64,000 nt of DNA from Candidatus Thiodiazotropha sp. LNASS1 (lineage in GTDB: Bacteria > Pseudomonadota > Gammaproteobacteria > Chromatiales > Chromatiaceae): positions 2,728,001 through 2,792,000 of the forward strand of contig NZ_OZ156465.1 of assembly GCF_964212655.1 (NCBI RefSeq), given 5' to 3'. Of the stretch, positions 39,160 to 48,629 are shown piece by piece. The translations under genes and the position numbers were made by a program. The notes under the pieces were generated by a model, which had not been told where the DNA came from, ran no database searches, and saw nothing but the letters and a program-made list of their open reading frames with translations. Position 1 is the stretch's first letter. Each line of letters opens with the position of its first letter.

Positions 39160-39732
39160 ATGGAAATCGTTACCTTCGTCCTGATAGGGACGGTCATCGC
39201 TATCCTGATCTATGGCGTCCTGATTTACAACAATCTGGTGCGCTTGAAACACGATGTCTCCAAGGCATGGTCGAACATCGATGTACTATTGAAACAGCGT
39301 CACGACGAGCTTCCGAAACTGGTCGAGACCTGTAAACAATACATGAAATTCGAACAGGAAACCCTGGAGAAAGTGATGCTTGCCCGCAGTGCGGTGAGTA
39401 GTGCCTTAAGCCAGGGCGATGTGGCTGCGGTGGGCGCCGCAGAAAGCCAGATGCGGCTGGGTCTCGGCAACCTGTTCGCAGTGGCTGAAAACTACCCCGA
39501 CCTGAAGGCCAATGAAACCTTTTTACACCTGCAGTCGAGGATAACGGGACTTGAGAACAGCATCGCAGACCGACGCGAATTCTATAACGACAGTGTCAAC
39601 ATCAATAATGTCCGTATCGAGCAGTTTCCCGATCTGATCCTGGCGAAACAGTTCGGCTTCAAACCGGCGGAGCTGCTGGAATTCGATGAGACTGAATTGA
39701 AAGACGTCGACATGGGCACCCTGTTCAGCTAG
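39160..39732 (+). CDS. lemA: LemA family protein
   Basis: 190 residues: an N-terminal membrane helix (about 4-24) with the tail YNNLVRLKHDVSKAWSNIDVLLKQRHDELPKLVETCKQYM, the LemA signature, then a helical bundle and FGFKPAELLEFDE near the end. Its function is poorly known; LemA proteins are anchored with the helical domain probably periplasmic. It lies 12 bases before a GIDE-domain gene, a pairing seen in other bacteria, suggesting a joint envelope role. Confidence 0.92.
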   Translation: MEIVTFVLIGTVIAILIYGVLIYNNLVRLKHDVSKAWSNIDVLLKQRHDELPKLVETCKQYMKFEQETLEKVMLARSAVSSALSQGDVAAVGAAESQMRLGLGNLFAVAENYPDLKANETFLHLQSRITGLENSIADRREFYNDSVNINNVRIEQFPDLILAKQFGFKPAELLEFDETELKDVDMGTLFS

Positions 39733-39744
39733 GACCTAGTTAAA

Positions 39745-40698
39745 GTGCTGGGAAATCTTGCCGGTATCGGTGATGGCTATTTCTGGTTCTGGACGCTGAC
39801 ATTGACAGTCTTGACGCTGGTCGCACTCTATTTCACCTTTCGAAACCTCCATCGAGCCAGGTTGATCGAAGACACGCCCACTTCCCTCATACGATCAGCG
39901 CCCCAGGGCTATGTGGAGTTGATCGGTGAGGCGGCGATGATGACCGGTGAGCCGGTGATTGCCCCCCTCAGCGGCATGTCCTGTTGCTGGTGGCGCTATA
40001 AGATCGAGAAAAAGAGCGACAAGGGGTGGCGCACGGTACGCTCCGACAAGAGTGAGGGCCTGTTCCTGCTGAAGGATGCAACCGGTGAGTGCATACTCGA
40101 CCCGGAGGGAGCCAACATTTCGCCCAGTGAAAAGAGTATCTGGTACGGACCCAATGAGACACCCTCGGCCGGACCCGACCGGGGTACCGGCACCCTTCAC
40201 CGAAAAACGGAACGATTCGGTGTCCGCATCTCGACCCATCATACCTTCGGCGGTGACTACCGCTACATCGAAGAGACCATTGTCCCCGGCGACCCGCTGT
40301 ATGCCATCGGCCTCTTCAGCTCCATCGGTGAAATCGATCGCAAGGCAATGCGGGACGACATGATCAAGGGCCGGCTGCGCCAATGGAAAGCGGATCATGC
40401 AACCCTGCTCGAGCGGTTCGACAAAAATCGCGATGGCCAAATCGATATGGATGAATGGGAATCGGTCCGCCACAGCGCCGAGCGCGAAGTCACCCGGGAG
40501 CAGATGCAGCAGGATCAGCAGCCGCTCCATACTTTGAGCAGTACAGGCACTAACCGGCGCCCGCTTTTAATCTCGACCAAAGCGGAATTTGAACTGGTAC
40601 GCCACTACCGCCTGTTCACCCTCGCCGCCCTTGCCGCATTCTTCACGGTTGGATCCGGCGCCGTATTATTTGTCACTTCCCGATTGACTCAACTCTGA
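39745..40698 (+). CDS. GIDE-domain membrane protein with embedded EF-hand
   Basis: 317 residues from a GTG at 39745 (AGGA about 11 bases upstream). TM helices at about 13-33 and 290-310 flank a large soluble region. The region around YVELIGEAAMMTGEPVIAPLSGMSCCWWRYKIEKK resembles the GIDE domain of mitochondrial MULAN/MAPL E3 ligases; the RING finger is absent. A canonical EF-hand loop, DKNRDGQIDMDE (226-237), is inserted before the second helix. It forms an operon with lemA. Function unknown; calcium sensing is inferred from the EF-hand. Confidence 0.82.
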   Translation: MLGNLAGIGDGYFWFWTLTLTVLTLVALYFTFRNLHRARLIEDTPTSLIRSAPQGYVELIGEAAMMTGEPVIAPLSGMSCCWWRYKIEKKSDKGWRTVRSDKSEGLFLLKDATGECILDPEGANISPSEKSIWYGPNETPSAGPDRGTGTLHRKTERFGVRISTHHTFGGDYRYIEETIVPGDPLYAIGLFSSIGEIDRKAMRDDMIKGRLRQWKADHATLLERFDKNRDGQIDMDEWESVRHSAEREVTREQMQQDQQPLHTLSSTGTNRRPLLISTKAEFELVRHYRLFTLAALAAFFTVGSGAVLFVTSRLTQL

Positions 40699-40941
40699 AT
40701 GGAAACGGCATTAACCATGCAAGCTGCGATAGCCGGTGTTGGCTAAATCATGCCAAGACCCATATAAGTAGCTGTTGCAGGGCTGGGCGATAGAGACTGT
40801 TGCCGATATCTGAGAAGAAATACATCGGATAGCGCAGGGCTGAAATCGGTACCGAACTATTCCTACGGCAGCGGTGTAGTGCGAGAATGTATCAACCCGA
40901 CGACCAAACAGATATCGACAATGACATCAACAGGTTTTCAG

Positions 40942-41481
40942 ATGCGAAACAGAACCTATCCACTTGCCCTGATGCTGCTCTTTTGCACATCCACACTGCT
41001 GGCTGACAATATCCTCATGGACGACGCCTCGGATGATATTTACTGGCAGCCGGAGGAGCCCTTCAAGGAGGGGAAAACAGCACTTCCGGAGAAGATCGAC
41101 CTGGACGATTTGCAGGCGTTTCAGGTTGGCGCCAATGATCCCAGGTTCCAATATTTCATCGAACGGGGTTCACTGCAGACAGGTGACGATAAGGTCACAC
41201 GGTTCGTTGTGGTGATCCGCTCACGAACAGGCGCCACAAATACCTCTTATGAAGCATTTCGCTGTGGTGAAAGGCTGTTCAAGGTCTACGGATACGGCAG
41301 CGACGACAAACTATTTGCCGCGACGAAGCCGGAATGGCGGACCATCCCGAAAGATGAGTCAACAGATTATCGCGCCGCCCTGTATGAAGATCTGATCTGC
41401 AATCTGTTGACCGGCCAAAGCAATTCACCCGACGCCATCTTTCGCGCCATGCGCGACAATCGCACACTAGCCATTGACTAA
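40942..41481 (+). CDS. CNP1-like family secreted protein
   Basis: 179 residues from the ATG at 40942, preceded by AGG; longer in-frame starts exist upstream. A signal peptide (MRNRTYPLALMLLFCTSTLLA) is cleaved near LLA-DN. The mature part has FIERGSLQTGDDKVTRFVVVIRSRTGATNTSYEAFRCGERLFKVYGYG and WRTIPKDESTDYRAALYEDLICN, the pattern of the CNP1-like family (cysteines about 60 residues apart may pair). The family has no established function. It lies 15 bases before prlC and may be co-transcribed. Confidence 0.78.
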   Translation: MRNRTYPLALMLLFCTSTLLADNILMDDASDDIYWQPEEPFKEGKTALPEKIDLDDLQAFQVGANDPRFQYFIERGSLQTGDDKVTRFVVVIRSRTGATNTSYEAFRCGERLFKVYGYGSDDKLFAATKPEWRTIPKDESTDYRAALYEDLICNLLTGQSNSPDAIFRAMRDNRTLAID

Positions 41482-41496
41482 TCCGGAGCCTACCCC

Positions 41497-43536
41497 ATGA
41501 ATGCCCTGATCAATATGCAAGGATTGCCCTCTTTCTCCGCCATCACTCCGGATATGGTTGAGCCTGCCATGGATCAACTGTTGCAGGAGAACCGGCAAAT
41601 CATTCAACAGCTACTCAGCTCGCAGCAGGAATACACCTGGAAAAATCTGGTCGAACCCCTGGAAAAGGCAGAGGATCGTCTCAGCCGTACCTGGTCACCA
41701 GTGAGTCACATGAACTCCGTGGTCAACAATGATGAGCTGCGTGCGGCCTATAATGCAGTGCTTCCCAAACTGAGCGAATATGCCACCGAAGTCGGGCAAA
41801 ACGGCCAACTCTGCAATGCCTACAAACAGGTTGCCGGAGAAGCGGAACTCGACCGAGCCCAGCGAAAGCTGTTGCAGAACGCCTTGCTCGATTTTCACCT
41901 GTCCGGTGTCGATCTGGAGGAGGATAAGAAACAGCGATTCAAGGAGATCAGCCAGGAGCTGTCTCAACTGACCACCAAGTTCGAAGAGAACCTGCTCGAT
42001 GCCACCAACGCCTGGAGCAAACTGATCACGGATGAATCGGCCCTGCAGGGGTTGCCGGAATCGGCTTTGGCGCTGGCCCGCCAAACCGCTGCTCAGCGCG
42101 ATCAGGAGGGATGGTTGTTGACCCTTGAGTATCCCTCCTATCTGCCGGTGATGACCTACGCCGATGATCGTCAACTGCGTCGGGAGGTCTATGAGGCATT
42201 CGCCACCCGGGCATCGGATCAAGGGCCGCACGCCGGGCAATGGGATAATACCGAAGCCATGGAACGGATACTCGAACTGCGCCATGAACAGGCTGGCCTG
42301 TTGGGATTCTCCAACTATGCCGATCGCTCACTGGCCAAGAAAATGGCCCGTTCAAGCGATGAGGTGATCGCCTTTCTCACAGACCTTGCCGAACGATCGC
42401 GCACTCAAGCGGAAAACGAACTGAATGAACTCCGGGAATTCGCATCTGAGAAATATGGTTTCGATGATCTGCAGGCGTGGGATATCGGATATTATGCGGA
42501 AAAACTGCGCCAGGATCGGCATAACATAAGCCAGGAGGAGCTGAAGCCCTACTTCCCGGAAACCCGTGTATTACCTGGCATGTTCGCGGTGGTGGAGCGT
42601 CTGTACGGTATTCGCATCGAAGAGACCAGGGGCATTGATACCTGGCACCCCGACGTTCGTTTCTTCGAGATCCGCGACAGCCACAATCACCTGCGAGGCC
42701 AGTTCTATCTCGATCTCTATGCGCGCCCCAAGAAGCGTGGCGGTGCCTGGATGGATGAATGTGCAACCCGCTTCTTCACGGACACCATGGACCAGATCCC
42801 GGTCGCCTATCTCACCTGCAACTTCTCACCCCCAGTGGATGGCAAACCCTCGCTCTTCACCCACGATGAGGTGCTGACCCTGTTCCATGAATTCGGCCAC
42901 GGTCTGCACCATCTGTTAACCACGGTGGACTACCCAGCCGTCGCCGGCATCAACGGTGTTGCCTGGGACGCGGTGGAACTGCCCAGCCAGTTCATGGAAA
43001 ACTGGTGCTGGGAAAAAGCGGCCCTTGATCTGATATCGGGCCACGTCGACACCGGTGACCCTATTCCCGATGAACTCTACCGGCGCATGTATACCGCGAA
43101 AAACTTTCAGTCGGCGATGCAGATGGTGCGTCAGCTGGAGTTCGCGCTGTTCGACTTTCGTATTCACCGCGAATATGATCCCCGACGCGGTGGGCGCATC
43201 TACGAAATACTGCAGGAGGTGCGTCAGCAGGTGGCTGTCATTACGCCTCCGGCCTGGAACCGGTTCGCCCATGGTTTCTCCCATATCTTTGCCGGTGGTT
43301 ACGCCGCAGGTTACTACAGCTATAAATGGGCGGAAGTACTCTCGGCCGATGCCTTCTCCCTGTTTGAGGAGCGCGGGATATTCAATGCGGATACCGGACA
43401 GGCGTTTCTCCGGGAAGTGTTGCAGCAGGGAGGCTCCAGGGACGCGATGGAGCTCTTCGTGGCCTTCAGGGGCAGAGAACCCGAGATTGAACCCCTGCTG
43501 CGCCATAGCGGGATCCTGGGCCCCCAGGGCCAGTAA
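41497..43536 (+). CDS. prlC: Oligopeptidase A (M3 metallopeptidase)
   Basis: Cytoplasmic zinc peptidase degrading short peptides, including cleaved signal peptides. The 679 residues match OpdA/PrlC length. The zinc motif LFHEFGHGLHHLL lies at about residues 462-474, with the third ligand downstream in VELPSQFMENWCWE. The N-terminal helical domain and the C-terminal FSHIFAGGYAAGYYSYKWAEVLSADAFSLF block are typical. GGAG precedes the ATG. Confidence 0.96.
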   Translation: MNALINMQGLPSFSAITPDMVEPAMDQLLQENRQIIQQLLSSQQEYTWKNLVEPLEKAEDRLSRTWSPVSHMNSVVNNDELRAAYNAVLPKLSEYATEVGQNGQLCNAYKQVAGEAELDRAQRKLLQNALLDFHLSGVDLEEDKKQRFKEISQELSQLTTKFEENLLDATNAWSKLITDESALQGLPESALALARQTAAQRDQEGWLLTLEYPSYLPVMTYADDRQLRREVYEAFATRASDQGPHAGQWDNTEAMERILELRHEQAGLLGFSNYADRSLAKKMARSSDEVIAFLTDLAERSRTQAENELNELREFASEKYGFDDLQAWDIGYYAEKLRQDRHNISQEELKPYFPETRVLPGMFAVVERLYGIRIEETRGIDTWHPDVRFFEIRDSHNHLRGQFYLDLYARPKKRGGAWMDECATRFFTDTMDQIPVAYLTCNFSPPVDGKPSLFTHDEVLTLFHEFGHGLHHLLTTVDYPAVAGINGVAWDAVELPSQFMENWCWEKAALDLISGHVDTGDPIPDELYRRMYTAKNFQSAMQMVRQLEFALFDFRIHREYDPRRGGRIYEILQEVRQQVAVITPPAWNRFAHGFSHIFAGGYAAGYYSYKWAEVLSADAFSLFEERGIFNADTGQAFLREVLQQGGSRDAMELFVAFRGREPEIEPLLRHSGILGPQGQ

Positions 43537-43603
43537 TGGTAACGCCGCTGAGTGAAAAAACAGCCCCCAGCAGAGCCGATTGGATCAGTCTTTACAGGCC
43601 TTG

Positions 43604-43648
43604 AAAAAAACCGGGTGACGCTGACGCGTCACCCCTGTCGGGTTTCTT
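43604..43648 (+). terminator. Hairpin terminator downstream of prlC
   Basis: GGGTGACGC (43613-43621) pairs exactly with GCGTCACCC (43626-43634) around TGAC. An outer AAACC/GGGTTT pairing and TTTCTT follow. A-rich upstream and T-rich downstream flanks fit an intrinsic terminator about 70 bases after the prlC stop. Confidence 0.7.
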
Positions 43649-43814
43649 GAATATACCCAACCAACACCACTGATCACTGCCTCATGCACCCTATATCAAC
43701 CAATTACTGTGAGGTAACAGTTGACAGGTAAGGCAGATCAACCAGTTTTCGCTAACCCTCCCCCGAGGGATAATCACTCTATTCTGAATTGTGCGATCGA
43801 AGTATCGCGGAGGG

Positions 43815-44024
43815 CTAACCCTCAGCGATATAGTCATCCGTATCGTTTCCACAGACTATTTTACGATCCTCCAAAACCATATTCTGGTAGATGCTCTTGG
43901 TTACCTCACTCTCGAAGTAGATTTCAACGCCATTTTCGCCGTCACCTTCATAGAGACAGGGATGTCCCTCTATATCGGTCACATCACGCAAGGTAATCGG
44001 GTCCAAGGTGGTTCGAATATTCAT
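43815..44024 (-). CDS. Small conserved-looking hypothetical protein
   Basis: 69 residues from the ATG at 44024 (GGAG nine bases upstream). The sequence MNIRTTLDPITLRDVTDIEGHP.. has an even, acidic composition (pI clearly low), no signal peptide or membrane helix, and reads like a folded single-domain protein rather than a random frame. I do not recognise a named family. It is alone between prlC's terminator and a MITE-like element; no operon partner. Confidence 0.55.
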   Translation of the reverse strand: MNIRTTLDPITLRDVTDIEGHPCLYEGDGENGVEIYFESEVTKSIYQNMVLEDRKIVCGNDTDDYIAEG

Positions 44025-44199
44025 ACTCGGCATCTCCGCAAAGCGTCTCTCATCACCTTTAAGCTATAGAAATACCCAGCAAAACAATCAAGTAAATATC
44101 GGACCCTAATCAGATGAGGAAATTGGGGAATTTGCAGTGATTGCACTATTGCAACTTGACCTGACCACTCACTATATTCAGTCAACGAGTTGTCAATGT

Positions 44200-44336
44200 A
44201 AGCTGCAAATAGACACAGATTTATTTACTTACCGTATAACATGGTCAACACAGGACCTATCCTGCGTCTCCATGCGGGGGAGAAAAAATTGCTCAATTTG
44301 CGGGCTTAAAAAAATATTCGCGACTATCTGCGGCTT
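44200..44336. mobile_element. MITE-like element 2, shorter relative of element 1
   Basis: The left end (44200 on) reads AAGCTGCAAATAGACACAGA; the right end, inverted from 44336, reads AAGCCGCAGATAGTCGCGAA, then TTTTTTTAAGCCCGCAAATTGAG. Both resemble the arms of the 38329-38578 element, including AAG-CCGC blocks about 30 bases apart. At 137 bp it is more degenerate or internally deleted. It occupies much of the otherwise empty 44025-44386 gap. Confidence 0.5.
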
Positions 44337-44386
44337 GCTTTTTCACGACAACACCCTACCTGAGGGTGAGATCTTGAATGCTGGAT

Positions 44387-45697
44387 CTACGCAGTGGTGA
44401 ACATTTCAAAAAAGAACCAATAAACGAAACTGGCCAACAACAGACCGAAAAACATCACCGGCAAACCGGTACGCATCCATATCATAGGGGAGATCCTGGC
44501 CTCGGGCATACCGCTCTTTTCCGATTCGCTGACAGCGATGATGTTGGCGGTAGCACCGAGATGGGTGCCGTTGCCTCCCAGCCCCACTCCCAAGGCCAAG
44601 GCCCACCACAGAGGGGCGATATTCACACCGCTGCTTTCAAGCCCAAGGATGATCGGAATCATAGTGACGGTAAAGGGGATATTGTCGACCACAGCACTCA
44701 GGATCGCTGCCACCCACATCAGCAACAGCCCGGTCAACATCAGCATGGCAGGATCTTCTGCCAGCATGGCCAATTTATGGCCGAACAGATCGAGCAATCC
44801 CGATGACTCAACGCCGCCGACAATGATGAACAGCCCGGCAAAGAAAAACAGCACAGACCAATTCACCGAACCAAACAACTTCTCCACATCGGGACGCATC
44901 GTAAAAAGCGCGATACTGACACCGATAAACGAGGCGTAGGCCGGCAGTACATGCAGATTGTGATGGACAAAGAACAGCACCACCACAACCCCAAGGGCAA
45001 ACAGAATTCTCTTCAGACCCTGTGCATCCTTGATCGCATGTGTCGCCACCAACTTCCTGGGATCCTCACCCCCGCTCCTGAGCTGATTCCTGAAAAGATA
45101 CAACATCAGTCCTACAGTGCCTATCCACACCACCAACACCGGCAAACCCATGTGTACCAGGAAGGAGTTGAAACTGATATCCGCCGCACTGCCGATCATC
45201 AGGTTCGGTGGGTCGCCCACCAGAGTGGCGGCACCGCCGATGTTGGACAGCATCGCCTCCGCCATGAGATAGGGCATCGGATTGATCTTGAGCAGACGAC
45301 AGATCAATACCGTCAGCGGTGCAAACACAATGACTGTTGTGACATTATCGAGGATCATGCTGATCACACTCACCGCAAGACTGAGATAGATCAGCAGCAG
45401 CTTGGGATTGCCGTTTGCCCAGTGGGTGATGTGCACGGCTGCGAAATCGAAGGCACCGGTCGGTCTTAGCAGGGCCACCAGCATCATCATTGCGGCAAGA
45501 AGCAATATTGTATTGCCGTCAACCGCCAGTATGGCCGCCTCCTGGGTGTAGAACCCCATCAACATGCCAATCCCGATCATCACTACCGCACCGAGGATGG
45601 CGGCTATTGTACGGTGCATTTTCTCCGAAAAGATCAACACATAAGAGAGCACCAGGACAATTGCCGAGGCCCACATTTCTGAAGTTATCGTCTCCAT
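44387..45697 (-). CDS. ArsB/NhaD superfamily (SLC13-like) membrane permease
   Basis: 436 residues with about eleven membrane helices. MLSNIGGAATLVGDPPNLMIGSAADISFNSFL and GLGGNGTHLGATANIIAVS are the paired hallmark regions of the ArsB/NhaD ion-transporter family; DNVTTVIVFAPLTV and VVDNIPFTVTMIPI carry the conserved Asp-Asn pairs. Sodium/proton exchange or anion/arsenite export are the known activities; which one cannot be decided here. It starts 12 bases after a CBS-domain gene, probably its regulator. Confidence 0.85.
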   Translation of the reverse strand: METITSEMWASAIVLVLSYVLIFSEKMHRTIAAILGAVVMIGIGMLMGFYTQEAAILAVDGNTILLLAAMMMLVALLRPTGAFDFAAVHITHWANGNPKLLLIYLSLAVSVISMILDNVTTVIVFAPLTVLICRLLKINPMPYLMAEAMLSNIGGAATLVGDPPNLMIGSAADISFNSFLVHMGLPVLVVWIGTVGLMLYLFRNQLRSGGEDPRKLVATHAIKDAQGLKRILFALGVVVVLFFVHHNLHVLPAYASFIGVSIALFTMRPDVEKLFGSVNWSVLFFFAGLFIIVGGVESSGLLDLFGHKLAMLAEDPAMLMLTGLLLMWVAAILSAVVDNIPFTVTMIPIILGLESSGVNIAPLWWALALGVGLGGNGTHLGATANIIAVSESEKSGMPEARISPMIWMRTGLPVMFFGLLLASFVYWFFFEMFTTA

Positions 45698-45709
45698 CTG
45701 TCCGGTCGT

Positions 45710-46168
45710 CTACTCGACGCAACACTCTTTGGTGACGACCGCCCTGGCGATACTCATCCGGGTTACCACACCCTGGTACTCCCCCTCCTCGGTGACAAAC
45801 AGATATTCTGTATTGTATTGCTCCATGATCGCCAATGCCTTGATTGCCTGAAAATTCGACGACAGCTGAATTGCATCGGGGAAGATGTAATCATCCACCA
45901 CCTCGTCCATCAATTCATCCGCGCGCATGTGGGGGAAATCGAGATGCTCGATATCGTCACCGAGCAGATGGGCGCCGTGGATCACATCCTCGGGTATACA
46001 GCAGAGCAGAAACAGGTGCCTGACGGAGAATCGGCCGCTCAGTTTTCCCTCTGCATCCACATAGGGTATCCCCGGAACATCCTTCTCCACACACTCCCAC
46101 ATCACCTCGCCGATACGCATCCCCGGACGGGCAACCTTGGTGGGAATCGATATATGTTTGATCTTCAT
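45710..46168 (-). CDS. CBS-domain-pair protein, putative regulator of adjacent permease
   Basis: 152 residues comprising two CBS motifs: residues about 15-60 (MRIGEVMWECVEKDVPGIPYVDAEGKLSGRFSVRHL) and about 85-150 (LMDEVVDDYIFPDAIQLSSNFQAIKALAIMEQYNTEYLFVTEEGEYQGVVTRMSIARAV). CBS pairs bind adenosine nucleotides and gate transporters. Its ATG overlaps the ttcA stop (ATGA) and the permease follows by 12 bases. Two adjacent C-terminal cysteines (ECCVE) are notable. Confidence 0.85.
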   Translation of the reverse strand: MKIKHISIPTKVARPGMRIGEVMWECVEKDVPGIPYVDAEGKLSGRFSVRHLFLLCCIPEDVIHGAHLLGDDIEHLDFPHMRADELMDEVVDDYIFPDAIQLSSNFQAIKALAIMEQYNTEYLFVTEEGEYQGVVTRMSIARAVVTKECCVE

Positions 46169-46899
46169 GGCGGCGTTTCATCCATCAATGGCTTCATGGC
46201 ATGCAGCATATTGGCGAAGAGGTGTCGGTTCTGCCGCTCCTCCCTTGCCAGCAGCTGCTTCATATATGCTCGCTGGGTGGGGGCGGTAAAGCAAGCGGGA
46301 CAGCTATCGGGAATTATCGGTAAACCGGTCTCGACGGCAAAGGCACCTGTTTGGGTCTCGCGGCAGTAGACCAGGGGCCGGATAATCCGGATATCTCCCG
46401 CATCGTTGAGGTAGTGAGCCTTCATGGTGCGCAGTTGCCCTTCGTGAAACATGGACATCAACAGGCTCTCCGCCAGATCATCCAGATGCTGCGCCAGGGC
46501 CAGCACGTTATAGCCCTCGCGACGACCGGTGGTATACATAATGCCGCGTTTCATCCGTGCACAGTAGGCACAGAAGGAGTTTCCATCCATATTCTCCCTG
46601 GCCTCTTCCATGATGGGTTGCTCCGCATAGTGCCAAGGCACCCCCAGCCCTTCATAGTAGGCCTTGAGCGGCGCCGGATCGAAACCCTCAATCTGCGGGT
46701 CGACAGTGATGACCCCCAGATCGAAGCGGACCGGGGCATAGCTCTTCAGATGGCAGAGGATCTGCAGCAGTGAGAGGGAATCCTTGCCGCCGGATACACC
46801 CAGCAGGATTCTGTCCCCCTCACGGATCATGTCGAAATCGGCAATCGCCTTGCCGACCTTGCGCAACAGGGATTTCGGTGGTTTTTGATAATCGGTCAT
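46165..46899 (-). CDS. ttcA: TtcA-like tRNA 2-thiocytidine synthetase
   Basis: PP-loop ATP pyrophosphatase that, with a 4Fe-4S cluster, thiolates C32 of tRNAs in characterised members. The ATG at 46899 gives 244 residues; a longer frame overlapping the divergent gene is implausible. PP-loop VSGGKDS (about 35-41), CxxC motifs SFCAYCARMKRG and SCPACF, and LAQHLDDLAESLL are all present. It is shorter than E. coli TtcA (311) by its C-terminus, so a paralogue is possible. First gene of an operon with the CBS protein and permease. Confidence 0.85.
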   Translation of the reverse strand: MTDYQKPPKSLLRKVGKAIADFDMIREGDRILLGVSGGKDSLSLLQILCHLKSYAPVRFDLGVITVDPQIEGFDPAPLKAYYEGLGVPWHYAEQPIMEEARENMDGNSFCAYCARMKRGIMYTTGRREGYNVLALAQHLDDLAESLLMSMFHEGQLRTMKAHYLNDAGDIRIIRPLVYCRETQTGAFAVETGLPIIPDSCPACFTAPTQRAYMKQLLAREERQNRHLFANMLHAMKPLMDETPP

Positions 46900-46999
46900 C
46901 GGTGCATTTTGACATGAAGCCCGGTGGCCACCAATGCTGGTGATTGCATTTAGTGGCCGGATCAAGCATCTTTGCGGAATCTCAGCACAATAGAGGATC

Positions 47000-47929
47000 A
47001 TGAGTATGGATATCTTCGTAATTGTCGTCTTGGTGTTCGCGATCGTACTGGTGGTACTCGGTGCGAAACGGGTACCGCAAGGAAACGAGTACACCGTGGA
47101 ACGTTTCGGGCGCTATACGAAGACCCTGCGCCCCGGGCTCAATCTCATCATACCGATCGTCGACCAGATCGGTAAAAAGATGAATATGATGGAGCAGGTA
47201 CTGGATGTACCCTCGCAGGAGGTCATCACCAAGGACAACGCCATGGTCACGGTGGACGGGGTGATCTTTTTTCAGGTACTCGATGCCTCCCAGGCGGCCT
47301 ATGAGGTCAACAACCTCTACAGTGCCATACTCAACCTGACCATGACCAATATCCGTACCGTCATGGGTTCGATGGATCTGGACCAACTGCTCTCACAACG
47401 CGATACCATCAATACCCAACTGCTGACAGTTGTGGACGACGCCACCACACCCTGGGGCGTGAAGGTGACCCGTATCGAGATCAAGGACATCTCACCTCCA
47501 AGAGACCTGGTCGACGCCATGGCCAGGCAGATGAAGGCCGAGCGTGAGAAGCGTGCCGCCATCCTGGAAGCCGAAGGCATGCGCCAATCCGCCATCCTCA
47601 AGGCGGAGGGTGAAAAGCAATCCGCCATCCTGGAAGCCGAGGGCGAAAAGGAGGCCGCTTTTCGTGAGGCGGAGGCACGGGAGCGACTGGCTCAGGCGGA
47701 AGGAAGGGCGACCGAGATGGTATCGGAGGCGATCGCCAAGGGGGATGTCAATGCCATCAACTACTTCGTTGCACAGCGATATACCGAAGCCCTGCAACAG
47801 ATTGCCGGGGCTGAAAACCAGAAGATCATCATGATGCCGCTGGAGGCATCGAGCCTGATCGGATCCCTTGCCGGAATCACTGAAATTGCCAGGCAGTCAT
47901 TCGACACAAAGACAAAAGGAGTGGATTGA
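47000..47929 (+). CDS. qmcA: SPFH/stomatin-like protein (QmcA family)
   Basis: 309 residues: N-terminal membrane helix (about 4-22), then the SPFH/band 7 domain ([33 protein letters not shown]), a long Ala/Glu/Lys coiled coil ([44 protein letters not shown]) and a C-terminal hydrophobic/ENQKIIMMP segment. Such proteins form large membrane-microdomain cages. ATGs at 47000 and 47006 are both possible. nfeD starts at its stop codon (TGATG), and NfeD-like partners are usual. Confidence 0.93.
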   Translation: MSMDIFVIVVLVFAIVLVVLGAKRVPQGNEYTVERFGRYTKTLRPGLNLIIPIVDQIGKKMNMMEQVLDVPSQEVITKDNAMVTVDGVIFFQVLDASQAAYEVNNLYSAILNLTMTNIRTVMGSMDLDQLLSQRDTINTQLLTVVDDATTPWGVKVTRIEIKDISPPRDLVDAMARQMKAEREKRAAILEAEGMRQSAILKAEGEKQSAILEAEGEKEAAFREAEARERLAQAEGRATEMVSEAIAKGDVNAINYFVAQRYTEALQQIAGAENQKIIMMPLEASSLIGSLAGITEIARQSFDTKTKGVD

Positions 47930-48375
47930 TGCAGTGGTTCACCCAGCTAGATTACTGGCACTGGCTGATACTTGCCGTGGTGCTGATGATCCTCGAGGTC
48001 TTCTCACCTGGCGCCTTTCTTCTCTGGCTGGGCCTGGCGGCGGGAACGGTTGGTCTGCTGTTGTTGCTGATACCGGACATCACCTGGCAGATACAGATAC
48101 TGCTGTTTGCCTTGCTGAGTGTCACGATCATTGTCCTGGTGCGCGCCTTTCTCCAGCGCAGACCCATCGAAACCGACCAGCCCCATCTCAATCGAAGAGG
48201 CGAGCAGTATCTCGACCGCACCTTCACCCTTCAGGAACCCATCGTCAATGGCGAGGGTAAGATCCATGTGGACGACACTACCTGGAAGATCACCGGAGAG
48301 GATTGTCCCGCCGGAACCCGGATAAGAATCTCCGGTGTGCAGGGTGTAGTATTGCAGGTCTCTCCAGTCGATTAA
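47929..48375 (+). CDS. NfeD-family membrane protein
   Basis: 148 residues: two to three membrane helices (about 10-80) with EVFSPGAFLLWLGLAAG, followed by a small OB-fold domain (GKIHVDDTTWKITGEDCPAGTRIRISGVQGVVLQV). It is the short NfeD1b type lacking the ClpP-like protease domain. The ATG at 47929 overlaps the qmcA stop by one base, with AAAAGGAG well placed. It probably works with QmcA in membrane-quality control. Confidence 0.93.
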   Translation: MQWFTQLDYWHWLILAVVLMILEVFSPGAFLLWLGLAAGTVGLLLLLIPDITWQIQILLFALLSVTIIVLVRAFLQRRPIETDQPHLNRRGEQYLDRTFTLQEPIVNGEGKIHVDDTTWKITGEDCPAGTRIRISGVQGVVLQVSPVD

Positions 48376-48629
48376 CACTCTCAGCTTGTCAATGTCCAGG
48401 CGTCTGTAAAGTCTGGTAAAAAGAGCTATTATGAATTTGGGAAAACAAACTCAAGAATCCTTTTGGTTGTACCGATATATAAAACAGGCCTGTCACTAAA
48501 TGTTGCCGTAAATCGTTGAACAGGATAGGTCAGCGGTCGGGGAATTTCCACAGCTCATTCCCTTAATCAGTCACCGCCTCATGGATGAGCTGTCGCACTA
48601 AAACCTGGCGGCATTCAGAGGCAACTGAC

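Noticed and set aside
44137-44400. 87-codon plus-strand frame in the gap before the permease
   Set aside because: It runs across the MITE-like element and shows no conserved composition or ribosome-binding site.
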